DNA from: Candidatus Micrarchaeia archaeon
GTDB lineage: Archaea; Micrarchaeota; Micrarchaeia; Anstonellales; Bilamarchaeaceae
Assembly: GCA_041650355.1 (NCBI GenBank)
Contig: JBAZLI010000016.1
Location: forward strand, 1-14,520
DNA: 14,520 nt
Reading direction: 5' to 3'
Numbering within the stretch: position 1 is the stretch's first letter; each line of letters opens with the position of its first letter. Shown here one piece after another: positions 6,780 to 13,236 of the stretch. The notes below the pieces were generated by a model. It made no database searches, was not told the origin of the DNA, and worked only from the letters and a program-made list of their open reading frames with translations. The translations under genes were made by a program, and so were the position numbers.

Positions 6780-9170
6780 ATGAATTCAGTCCTTCAAAAG
6801 GTGGTTTACACGCTTGCAAAGAACTATTCAACGGAAATGGAGCAGAAATGGCAGAAGAGATGGGAAGAGGAAAAAACCTACGCGTTCAGCGCTGAAGGCG
6901 GCAAACCCATATACTCCATAGACAGCCCGCCCCCGTTCACTTCCGGCGAGCTTCACATGGGCCACGTGCTTTCCTACTCGTTCTTCGATTTCGTAGCGAG
7001 ATACAAGCGCATGCGCGGCTTCAGCGTGTTCTACCCGCAGGGATGGGACACCCAGGGCTTCCCTACCGAAACGAAAGTGGAAAAGAAGTACGGAAAGCTC
7101 CCTCCGACTGAATTCAGGCAGAAGTGCGTGGAATGGACATACGAATTCATAGCAAGGATGAAGTCCCAGATGGTCTCCATGGGATTCTCCCCTGACTGGA
7201 AATACGAGTACAGGACGATGGAGCCAGAATACCACAAAAAGGTGCAGCTTTCCCTGATAAAGATGTACGTGCAAGGCGAAGTGTACATGGCCGAGTACCC
7301 GGTGCACTGGTGCCCGAGCTGCGTGAGCGCAATCGCGAAAGCCGAAACCGAGGAGTTGGAACGCGAGACGCAGTTCAATTACGTAAATTTCACAGGGCCT
7401 GCAGGGGAAGCGCTCCAGATAGCTACCACGCGCCCAGAGCTAATCCCGGCCTGCGTAGCGCTCCTTTTCAACCCAGAGGACGCGCGCTACACTCATCTCG
7501 CAGGGAAAAAGGCGAAAACCCCGCTCGGAGATGAAGTGCCCATGTTCGCGGACAAGGACGTGGAAAGGGATTTCGGCACCGGGCTGATGATGGTGTGCAC
7601 GTTCGGGGACAAGATGGACGTGGTGTGGGCGCACAGGTACAAGCTTCCATTCAAGAACCTCATAAACAAGTACGGGAAATTCGAGAACGCCGCCGAGCTC
7701 AACGGACTGAAAGTGGAAGCCGCACGCGCCAAAATATTGGAGAAACTCAAAACCCAAGGCTCCCTGGTGAAGCAGGAGAAGAAGCCCCAGGTGGTGAAGG
7801 TGCACGACAGGTGCAAAACCCCCGTCGAGTTCATCTCCAGCCTGCAGTGGTTCGCCGCGATAAAGAAGGCCGCCCCGCGCATAAAGGATTTCGCATCCAA
7901 AATCGAATGGGTCCCTTCCTTCGGCATAACTTATCTCACGGACTGGGTGGACAACGTGGACTGGGACTGGGTGATTTCCAGGCAGAGGATTTTCGGCACC
8001 CCGCTTCCGTTTTACTATTGCCCTGATTGCAGGAAAACCGAAGCCGCGCAGGAAACCGAGCTTCCGTTCTACCCTGAAAAGGCGCAGAAAAGGAAATGCT
8101 CCTGCGGCGCGGAAATGGCCCCAGAAACCAGCACAGCTGATTGCTGGGTGGACTCGAGCATAACCCCGCTCATAATAGCCGGCTGGCCCGACGAGAAGAA
8201 AATGGAAGGGTTATACCCTGCCTCGCTGAGGCCCCAAGGGGTGGAAATAGTGCGCACCTGGGCTTTCTACACGATATACAGGAGCGGAACCCTCACAGGA
8301 ATCCCGCCCTTCAAGACCATCCTGCTCAACGGGAACGTGCTCGCTCCTGACGGGAAGAAGATGAGCAAGAGCCTCGGGAACGTAATCAGCCCCCAAACTC
8401 TCCTTACTGAGTTCAACGCAGATTCGATAAGGCAGTGGGCCGCGCTTTCAGGAGCGATGGCCAAGGACAGGCCCTTTTCATACGAGGACATACGCTACGC
8501 GAAAAGCTTCCTCAACAAGCTCTGGAATTCAGCGAAGCTGGTTGAAATCGGGCTCGAGGGCTACGAAGGAGGTGAAGGCCAGCCCCGCCTCGTGGACAGG
8601 TGGGTAACTTCGCGCATGAACGAGACGATAAAGGACTTCACCGCGCACATGGAATCCTATGAATTCCACTACGCGATGAACAAGCTCCACGATTTCTACT
8701 GGCACGACTTCTGCGACAACTATTTAGAATACGTGAAGCACAGGATTTACGATTCGCAGACGCACGGCGAAGAAGGGAAAAAGGCGGCCCAGCACGCCAT
8801 GCGCTACGTGCTCATGAACACGCTGAAGCTAATCGCGCCCATCTCCCCGCACATAAGCGAGGAAATCTGGTCCGAGCTTTTCGACAAGAAGAGCATCCAC
8901 CTTTCCGGATGGCCCTCCGCAGGCCCTGTGGATTCAGAAGCAGTTGAAAAGGCGGCTGCCGCGAACGAGATGGTGAAGCTGCTCAGGCAGCACAAGGCCT
9001 CGAACAAGAAATCCATGAACTCCCCGCTTTCCCTGGTTAGAATACGGAGCCCGGACATGGCCGGCTTCGAGGACGACATAAAAGGCGTGATGAAAATCGC
9101 GAAGCTCGAGATTGAAAGGATTGAGAAAGCAGGGAAGCCCGAGCTGGTCTCGGCAGAATTCGGGGATTGA
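6780..9170 (+). CDS. valS: Valyl-tRNA synthetase
   Basis: A 796-residue class I synthetase that charges tRNA-Val. Features in order: N-terminal NYSTEMEQKWQKRWEEEKTY (archaeal ValRS-like), HMGH (59-62, the HIGH motif), WDTQGFPTETKVEK (about 89-102; the G-x-PTE-x-KVE form indicates ValRS, where IleRS has PVE), zinc-type WCPSC (177-181), editing-domain TTRPE (216-220), WVISRQRIFGTPLP (397-410) followed by CPDC and CSCG cysteines, TADCWVDSSITPL (452-463), and KMSKS (527-531). An anticodon-binding helical domain follows (about 600-740). It is shorter than the usual 860-890 residues and ends soon after the anticodon domain with only a short C-terminal region. The ATG at 6780 is about 29 bases from a TATA box, and no in-frame start suits the internal AGGTGG at 6799-6804, so a leaderless start at 6780 is chosen. 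Archease follows after 2 bp. Confidence 0.93.
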   Translation: MNSVLQKVVYTLAKNYSTEMEQKWQKRWEEEKTYAFSAEGGKPIYSIDSPPPFTSGELHMGHVLSYSFFDFVARYKRMRGFSVFYPQGWDTQGFPTETKVEKKYGKLPPTEFRQKCVEWTYEFIARMKSQMVSMGFSPDWKYEYRTMEPEYHKKVQLSLIKMYVQGEVYMAEYPVHWCPSCVSAIAKAETEELERETQFNYVNFTGPAGEALQIATTRPELIPACVALLFNPEDARYTHLAGKKAKTPLGDEVPMFADKDVERDFGTGLMMVCTFGDKMDVVWAHRYKLPFKNLINKYGKFENAAELNGLKVEAARAKILEKLKTQGSLVKQEKKPQVVKVHDRCKTPVEFISSLQWFAAIKKAAPRIKDFASKIEWVPSFGITYLTDWVDNVDWDWVISRQRIFGTPLPFYYCPDCRKTEAAQETELPFYPEKAQKRKCSCGAEMAPETSTADCWVDSSITPLIIAGWPDEKKMEGLYPASLRPQGVEIVRTWAFYTIYRSGTLTGIPPFKTILLNGNVLAPDGKKMSKSLGNVISPQTLLTEFNADSIRQWAALSGAMAKDRPFSYEDIRYAKSFLNKLWNSAKLVEIGLEGYEGGEGQPRLVDRWVTSRMNETIKDFTAHMESYEFHYAMNKLHDFYWHDFCDNYLEYVKHRIYDSQTHGEEGKKAAQHAMRYVLMNTLKLIAPISPHISEEIWSELFDKKSIHLSGWPSAGPVDSEAVEKAAAANEMVKLLRQHKASNKKSMNSPLSLVRIRSPDMAGFEDDIKGVMKIAKLEIERIEKAGKPELVSAEFGD

Positions 9171-9172
9171 GC

Positions 9173-9562
9173 ATGGCATTCAAAATCCTCGAGCACACCG
9201 CCGATGTCGGGATAATAGCCGAAGGCCCGACTTTCGAAAAGGCGCTCGAGGAAACCGCGCAGGGCATGTTCTCCCTGATGGGCAAGTCCAGGCCGAAGGA
9301 GAGCATCGAAATCTCGACGGAAAGGGAGCGCAAAGACGATTTAGTGGTGTTCCTTCTTTCGGAAATACTTGCACGGTGCGAATCCGAGAACTTCCTCCCG
9401 TGCAGGATGAAGGTCCTTGAATACCGCGGCGGCAAAATGCGCGTCCAGGTCCTGGGGGAATACAAAACGCTTAAAAACATAATAAAAGCAGTCACCTTTC
9501 ATATGCTCGAAGTGAAGAATGAAAAAAGCTCCTGGAGAATCCAGGTGCTCTTCGACATCTGA
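9173..9562 (+). CDS. Archease (RtcB tRNA-ligase cofactor)
   Basis: A 129-residue archease. Archease acts with the RNA ligase RtcB, promoting its guanylylation and allowing multiple turnover, and so supports joining of split or intron-containing tRNA halves. Family features: FKILEHTADVGI at the N-terminus with the metal-binding Asp (D12), the central LLSEILARCESENFL, KAVTFHMLEV, and the C-terminal WRIQVLFDI with the terminal acidic residue. Length is slightly below the usual 135-145. The frame opens at a TTG (9167), but GGGGAT (9162-9167) lies 5 bases before the ATG at 9173 and the typical N-terminus begins there. It starts 2 bp after the valS stop, so translation is probably coupled. RtcB itself is not in the window. 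Confidence 0.93.
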   Translation: MAFKILEHTADVGIIAEGPTFEKALEETAQGMFSLMGKSRPKESIEISTERERKDDLVVFLLSEILARCESENFLPCRMKVLEYRGGKMRVQVLGEYKTLKNIIKAVTFHMLEVKNEKSSWRIQVLFDI

Positions 9563-9572
9563 GTGAACGTTC

Positions 9573-10862
9573 ATGGGTTTCGGTTTCGGGAATGCGGACA
9601 TCAAGAGCGAATTCATAGCCGCGCTCACCGTTTTCCTGGCTTCCTCTTACATACTTTTCGTGAACCCCAGCATAATGGGCGACGCAGGCATGGACCTGGA
9701 AGGGGCGTTCTTCGCGACAGCGCTCGCAGCCGCAATCGGGACGCTCCTGGTCGGTTTCATCGCCAACAAGCCCTACGTGATTGCCCCTGGAATGACGCTG
9801 AACATCTTCTTCACCTACACGCTGGTAAGGACCTACGGGATAAGCTGGCAGATAGGCGCGGCCGCAGTTATCTTTTCAGGAGTTATTCTGCTCGCGCTTT
9901 CGCTCACAAGCGTGCGCCTGTGGTTTTCCCAGGCCATCCCGTCAGGGATAAAGAAAGGCATTCTGGGCGGAGTCGGGCTCCTCCTCGTGTTCGTAGGCCT
10001 CATGCGCGCCCAGCTCGTGGTCCCTTCCCAGTTCACCATAGTGGGCCTTGGCAACATACTCGCCCCGGAGGCGCTCCTCGCGGTATTCGGGCTGATAATA
10101 ACATGCGTGCTCTTTTTGCGCAACGTGCGCGGCGCATTCCTCCTGGGGATACTCGCGACCACCCTGCTGGCAGTCATAGTGCGCTACCTGACTGGAACCC
10201 AGCCTGCACTCGAATTTCTCGGGCTTCCGCACAACCTCGGCGCGGTCGCATTCAAGTTCGACATAGCCGGCCTGACGAGCCTGAGCATGCTCGGCCCGGT
10301 CCTCGCGCTCTTCATGGTCGCGTTTTTCGACACCATAGGAACCTCAACCGCGCTCCTCACCCGCTCGGCGAAAGGCGGGAAGAAAATCAAGCCGGTGGAC
10401 ATGGAGAAAATAATGGTGAGCGATTCTCTGGCAACCATAGTTGGCGGAGTGCTCGGCACCTCGCCCCAGGCGGTTTACGTGGAGAGCGCTGCAGCGCAGG
10501 ATGCCGGAGGTAAAACCGGCTTGGTTTCGATATTCGTCGCACTCTTCTTCCTGCTCTCCCTATTCCTGTTCCCGCTCGTGAAGCTCGTGCCCATGGAGGC
10601 GTCGGCCCCGGTGCTGATAATAGTGGGCCTGCTCATGTTCGGCGGAATGAAGAACATAAACATGAAGGATTACAGCGAGAGTTTGCCGGCTTTGCTCTGC
10701 CTCGCCGCCATTCCTATGACCTTTTCAATCACTTACGGGATAGGAATCGCGTCCATAGCCTACGTCGCGCTCAAAATATTCACGTTCAAAATGAAGGAGG
10801 TGCATCCCGGGATGTACATAACCGCACTGCTCTTCCTGATGGAATTCCTGGGCCTTTTCTGA
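9573..10862 (+). CDS. NCS2-family purine permease, AzgA-like (adenine/guanine/hypoxanthine uptake)
   Basis: A 429-residue integral membrane transporter with about 12-14 hydrophobic helices. The AzgA branch of the NCS2 family is indicated by the start IKSEFIAALTVFLASSYILFVNPSIM, the stretch NKPYVIAPGMTLNIFFTY (about 65-82), LFMVAFFDTIGTSTALL (246-262), and GTSPQAVYVESAA (295-307), where the Glu (E304) sits in the substrate-binding region of characterised members. Such proteins import nucleobases with protons. Characterised AzgA signatures commonly read GTS(T/S)xTxYIESAAG; here QAVYVESAAAQ is a mild deviation, so exact specificity is open. It follows archease by 10 bp with a GAGTGA-type ribosome binding site and is probably the third gene of the valS transcript. 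Its stop lies 3 bp from that of the convergent small gene. Confidence 0.92.
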   Translation: MGFGFGNADIKSEFIAALTVFLASSYILFVNPSIMGDAGMDLEGAFFATALAAAIGTLLVGFIANKPYVIAPGMTLNIFFTYTLVRTYGISWQIGAAAVIFSGVILLALSLTSVRLWFSQAIPSGIKKGILGGVGLLLVFVGLMRAQLVVPSQFTIVGLGNILAPEALLAVFGLIITCVLFLRNVRGAFLLGILATTLLAVIVRYLTGTQPALEFLGLPHNLGAVAFKFDIAGLTSLSMLGPVLALFMVAFFDTIGTSTALLTRSAKGGKKIKPVDMEKIMVSDSLATIVGGVLGTSPQAVYVESAAAQDAGGKTGLVSIFVALFFLLSLFLFPLVKLVPMEASAPVLIIVGLLMFGGMKNINMKDYSESLPALLCLAAIPMTFSITYGIGIASIAYVALKIFTFKMKEVHPGMYITALLFLMEFLGLF

Positions 10863-10865
10863 AAA

Positions 10866-11180
10866 TTACGCCTCTTTTCTAGGTGAGAGCAGCTTCTTTA
10901 TCTGTTCGGCGCTCATGTTGTGCGATTTCACGAATTCCATTTTTCCGTTCTGCTCTGCAATATACTCGAGCAACTTGCCCGTCTTCTTGTCAACGACGGT
11001 GAGTTCTGTGAAATCCTGGCCCACCCTCAGCGTAACTATCAGAGGCACTTTGTTCAGTTCAACTTCCATGCTGTAAACCAGGTTCTCCTCGCTTTTTTTG
11101 CCGCTTGTAACGTGCTGCACAGCCCTTACGAATTTCGCGTTTTCGAACATCGTTCCCTTAAGGTCAAATTCCTTAGCCAT
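10866..11180 (-). CDS. Small conserved-looking protein of unknown function (104 residues)
   Basis: I do not recognise this protein. It is soluble and charged, with a central beta-rich stretch NLVYSMEVELNKVPLIVTLR and TELTVVDKKTGKLLEY (about 33-72) and a helical C-terminus MSAEQIKKLLSPRKEA. There are no cysteines or membrane segments. The ATG at 11180 follows GAGGG by 6 bases; that site overlaps the TGA stop of the upstream small gene, 9 bp away, so the pair forms a two-gene operon with probable translational coupling. The compact predicted beta-sheet could suit a small binding or dimerisation domain, but no function can be assigned from sequence alone. Confidence 0.7.
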   Translation of the reverse strand: MAKEFDLKGTMFENAKFVRAVQHVTSGKKSEENLVYSMEVELNKVPLIVTLRVGQDFTELTVVDKKTGKLLEYIAEQNGKMEFVKSHNMSAEQIKKLLSPRKEA

Positions 11181-11189
11181 AAAATTCCC

Positions 11190-11474
11190 TCATAAAGTTC
11201 CCAGTTCGCGCGCTTTCTTCACAACTGCGGCGGCTATCACTTCATTTTCATTCAATTTGAAATGGCTCAGCGCGCTTGACATAAGCGGGCTGGTCATGCT
11301 CAGGACAGCGATGAACATCTGCGCGTCCCTGTTGTATCCTTTTTCAGCGCTTTTGGTGAGGTGCGGCGTGATGTTCAAATCTGATTGCGGCTTTTGGGCT
11401 GGTTTCTGCGCTTTAAGGGCGTCTTCAGCTATAGGTACTATTTCAAGCCTTTCTTTTTGCGCTTGCGGACTCAT
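11190..11474 (-). CDS. Small protein of unknown function (94 residues)
   Basis: I do not recognise this protein. The first about 45 residues are polar, rich in Lys, Pro, Gln and Ala (ALKAQKPAQKPQSD) and probably disordered; the second half (about 50-94) looks like two or three helices, ending NENEVIAAAVVKKARELGTL. There is no signal peptide or membrane helix. The ATG at 11474 follows GGTGAGG and fits a transcript start near 11485 predicted from the TATA box. An in-frame GTG at 11486 would add four residues and could be used leaderlessly. It is the first gene of a two-gene operon with the 104-residue protein. Its promoter is back to back with that of the phosphohexomutase gene. Confidence 0.68.
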   Translation of the reverse strand: MSPQAQKERLEIVPIAEDALKAQKPAQKPQSDLNITPHLTKSAEKGYNRDAQMFIAVLSMTSPLMSSALSHFKLNENEVIAAAVVKKARELGTL

Positions 11475-11505
11475 ATCCTCACCCACATATTATCTGCACT
11501 TGAAA

Positions 11506-11516
11506 CAATATATACG
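11506..11516 (-). promoter_or_regulatory. TATA box for the two-gene unknown operon
   Basis: The minus strand reads CGTATATATTG, a strong TATA element. It predicts a transcript start near 11485 and so a leader of about 11 bases carrying GGTGAGG ahead of the ATG at 11474. Confidence 0.55.
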
Positions 11517-11602
11517 TTTGCTTTTCATTCGAAGCTACTCAATTTACTTCAGCCCAATTAATAATCCTACTGTCATCGTAGCCTTTCATTCGCCCTAAGA
11601 CA

Positions 11603-11622
11603 AATGTAACTATAGTTACATT
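11603..11622. promoter_or_regulatory. Perfect 20-bp palindrome, candidate operator
   Basis: AATGTAACTATAGTTACATT is its own reverse complement. It ends 12 bp before the TATA box of the phosphohexomutase gene, just upstream of the expected BRE, where archaeal regulators commonly bind. A homodimeric helix-turn-helix regulator is the natural expectation; none is encoded in the window. Confidence 0.6.
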
Positions 11623-11634
11623 GCCGTAAAAGCC

Positions 11635-11643
11635 TTTTTAATC
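11635..11643 (+). promoter_or_regulatory. TATA box for the glmM-like gene
   Basis: TTTTTAATC, centred about 38 bases before the ATG at 11677. It predicts a transcript start near 11665 and a short leader of about 12 bases. Confidence 0.5.
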
Positions 11644-11676
11644 ACCCCGTGTTACTACTTTTGAGGGCGTGATTGC

Positions 11677-12999
11677 ATGAGCAAATATTTCGGCACAAAC
11701 GGCGTAAGGGGCGTATTCACAGAACTCACCCCTGAGCTCGCGCTCAGGCTTTCCCAGGCGTTCGGGCTCTGGCGCGGGAAAGGAAAGATTCTCGTGGCCC
11801 GCGACATGCGCCTCACCGGCGAGTGCCTGCTTTCCGCAGTGAAAAGCGGCCTTGCAAGCGTTGGCTGCGAGGTGCTCGACTTGGGGCTATGCTCGGCTCC
11901 TGGAGCGGAATTCATGCTGAAAAAGGAAAAAGGAAACGGGCTCATAATAGTGACCGCGTCCCACAACCCGCCTGACTGGAACGCGCTCAAGTTCGTGGAC
12001 AAAAACGGCATAACTGTTTCCCGCGAGCGCGGCTCAGAAATAGAGAAGCTGATGGATAAGCCGGCCCTTGCGAAATGGGATGAAGTCAAGCCGATGCGCT
12101 CCATCCCCTACTCAACAGAAGAGCACGCGAAAGCGATTGAAAATTCAGTGGATTTGAGGAAAATAAGAAAAGCGAACCTGAAGCTGGTTTTGGATTTCGG
12201 GAACGGCACGAGCGCCCTTTACGCCGACATGTTCAAAAGGCTCGCGAAAATAACTGCGATCAATTCCCACATCGACGGGAAATTCCCCGGGCGTCCCTCG
12301 GAGCCTTCTGAGGAAAACGTGCAAAACCTCATGAATTTAGTGAAGCAGGGCGGATACGACGGCGGCTTCGCCTGGGACGGCGACGCCGACCGGTTCATCG
12401 CAATCGATGAAAAAGGGAATTTCATCGTCGGGGACAAGATTTTCGCTCTGAGCGTCCTGCTCAAACTTAGGAAAGAAGGCGGAAAATCCATCGCAACCAC
12501 AGTTGCAACGAGCAGGGCCGCCGAGGACGTCGCTAGAAAATACGGTGCGAAAACCATTTACACGCGGGTGGGCGCCCCGTACCTATCCGAAGCCATGACA
12601 GAAAATGACGTCGCGATTGCAGGCGAGGAAGTCGGGGGGGTAATATGGCGCGAAATCTCCCTTGCAAAAGACGGCCCTGCGACCGCAGTAAAACTAATGG
12701 AGCTCATGGCCGAGAAACCTCTTTCATCCTGGACTGCAGAACTGCCCCAGTACTTCAACGCGAAGACGAAAATCCAATTCTCAAAAGAAAAGAAGCTTGA
12801 AGCAATTGAAAGACTGTCCAAATCCACCAAAGGGAAAGTGAACAAACTGGACGGAGTCAGGATGGATTTCGAGGACTCCTGGGTGATAGTGCGCGCCTCA
12901 GGAACCGAGGATTACATAAGGATATTTGCAGAGGCTAAAACAAGAGAAAAAGCTGAAAAGCTGGTAAAAGAATATGGAAAAATAGTGAAAGAAATGTGA
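11677..12999 (+). CDS. glmM: Phosphoglucosamine mutase / phosphomannomutase family phosphohexomutase
   Basis: A 440-residue alpha-D-phosphohexomutase that moves phosphate between C1 and C6 of a hexose. Motifs: KYFGTNGVRG at the N-terminus, the phosphoserine loop in TASHNPPDWNALK (S95), metal-binding WDGDADRF (D234, D236, D238), the sugar-specificity loop GEEVGGVIW (316-324), and the phosphate-binding VRASGTEDYIRIF (405-417). The EVGGV loop resembles archaeal PMM/PGM/GlmM enzymes (usual form GEGNGGV) rather than bacterial GlmM (GEQSGH), so substrate preference among glucosamine-, glucose- and mannose-phosphate is uncertain; the symbol is tentative. Length is normal. The ATG at 11677 is preceded by GAGGG (11663-11667) and GTGAT (11669-11673). 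The promoter carries a perfect palindrome, suggesting specific regulation. The Lys-rich C-terminus ends 2 bp from the convergent L41e gene. Confidence 0.9.
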   Translation: MSKYFGTNGVRGVFTELTPELALRLSQAFGLWRGKGKILVARDMRLTGECLLSAVKSGLASVGCEVLDLGLCSAPGAEFMLKKEKGNGLIIVTASHNPPDWNALKFVDKNGITVSRERGSEIEKLMDKPALAKWDEVKPMRSIPYSTEEHAKAIENSVDLRKIRKANLKLVLDFGNGTSALYADMFKRLAKITAINSHIDGKFPGRPSEPSEENVQNLMNLVKQGGYDGGFAWDGDADRFIAIDEKGNFIVGDKIFALSVLLKLRKEGGKSIATTVATSRAAEDVARKYGAKTIYTRVGAPYLSEAMTENDVAIAGEEVGGVIWREISLAKDGPATAVKLMELMAEKPLSSWTAELPQYFNAKTKIQFSKEKKLEAIERLSKSTKGKVNKLDGVRMDFEDSWVIVRASGTEDYIRIFAEAKTREKAEKLVKEYGKIVKEM

Positions 13000-13001
13000 G
13001 C

Positions 13002-13115
13002 TCAGAGCTCCCCTACCCTCCTCTTTATCCTTCTCTTGAGCCTCTTCCTCTTCTTCTTGACCCACTTCCATCTCATCTTGCCCTTCTTCTTCCACTTCCT
13101 CGGCTTGTCTCCCAG
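13002..13115 (-). CDS. rpl41e: Ribosomal protein L41e, apparent CTG start
   Basis: This very short gene encodes an extremely basic peptide of 37 residues: GDKPRKWKKKGK, then MRWKWVKKKRKRLKRRIKR and a short tail. The PRKWKKKG(K/R)MRWKW pattern matches archaeal L41e proteins, which are about 37 residues long and sit in the ribosome at the subunit interface. An in-frame ATG at 13076 would give only a 24-residue, eukaryote-length form and lose the conserved PRKWKKKGK. No ATG, GTG or TTG occurs in frame upstream before the TAA stop, but CTG at 13115-13113 lies 3 bases after a full AGGTGAT ribosome binding site, so a CTG start is proposed. Only 2 bp separate its stop from that of the glmM-like gene, and it is divergent from lemA. 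Confidence 0.8.
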   Translation of the reverse strand: MGDKPRKWKKKGKMRWKWVKKKRKRLKRRIKRRVGEL

Positions 13116-13118
13116 AAA

Positions 13119-13125
13119 ATCACCT
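13119..13125 (-). promoter_or_regulatory. Ribosome binding site supporting the CTG start of L41e
   Basis: The minus strand reads AGGTGAT, then TTT, then CTG. The same AGGTGAT element precedes lemA (13226-13232) with a 4-base spacer to its ATG, so the geometry is that of a functional site. It is 43 bases from the internal ATG at 13076, too far to serve that codon. Confidence 0.6.
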
Positions 13126-13163
13126 AATGAGAATTTTTAGCTGCGTATAAAGTTGTCAACAAA

Positions 13164-13175
13164 CTTTTTTAAATT
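13164..13175 (-). promoter_or_regulatory. TATA box for rpl41e
   Basis: The minus strand reads AATTTAAAAAAG. It predicts a transcript start near 13143 and a leader of about 28 bases before the CTG. A second, weaker element (CTTTATAC at about 13145-13152) would start the transcript too close to the ribosome binding site. Confidence 0.4.
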
Positions 13176-13178
13176 AGA

Positions 13179-13187
13179 CTTTTAAGT
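13179..13187 (+). promoter_or_regulatory. TATA box for lemA
   Basis: CTTTTAAGT has its centre about 54 bases before the lemA ATG. It predicts a transcript start near 13210 and a leader of about 27 bases containing AGGTGAT at 13226-13232. It overlaps the left arm of the inverted repeat at 13181-13207. Confidence 0.4.
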
Positions 13188-13207
13188 TTATGCCCCCTAA
13201 ACTTAAA
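13181..13207. repeat. Inverted repeat over the lemA promoter, candidate operator
   Basis: The arms TTTAAGTTTA (13181-13190) and TAAACTTAAA (13198-13207) are exact reverse complements separated by the 7-base spacer TGCCCCC. The left arm overlaps the presumed TATA box and the right arm reaches the presumed transcript start, so a bound dimer would block transcription. AT-rich arms make chance occurrence more likely than for a mixed sequence. Confidence 0.5.
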
Positions 13208-13236
13208 CTAATAAACAAACGTTTCAGGTGATTTGA

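Larger units (their letters stand above)
11475..11676. other. Intergenic region with divergent promoters
   Basis: The longest gene-free stretch here. It contains the TATA box of the small minus-strand operon (11506-11516), a perfect 20-bp palindrome (11603-11622), the TATA box of the plus-strand phosphohexomutase (11635-11643), and two copies of TTTCATTCG (from 11523 and from 11584) about 61 bp apart. I see no RNA gene or small ORF in it. Confidence 0.6.

Noticed and set aside
9563..10513. A 316-codon open frame on the plus strand overlapping the purine permease gene
   Set aside because: Its product is Arg/Pro/His-rich with no domain pattern, as expected of a shifted frame in a GC-rich gene. 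The permease frame has clear NCS2 motifs throughout.
11521..11593. Two copies of TTTCATTCG 61 bp apart, possibly regulatory direct repeats
   Set aside because: Only nine bases match, with no helical phasing or symmetry, so chance is a sufficient explanation.
12898..13095. A Glu-rich minus-strand frame (65 codons) covering the L41e region
   Set aside because: It is the same AAG/AGG-rich DNA read in a different frame; the L41e frame gives a family match and the Glu-rich one does not.
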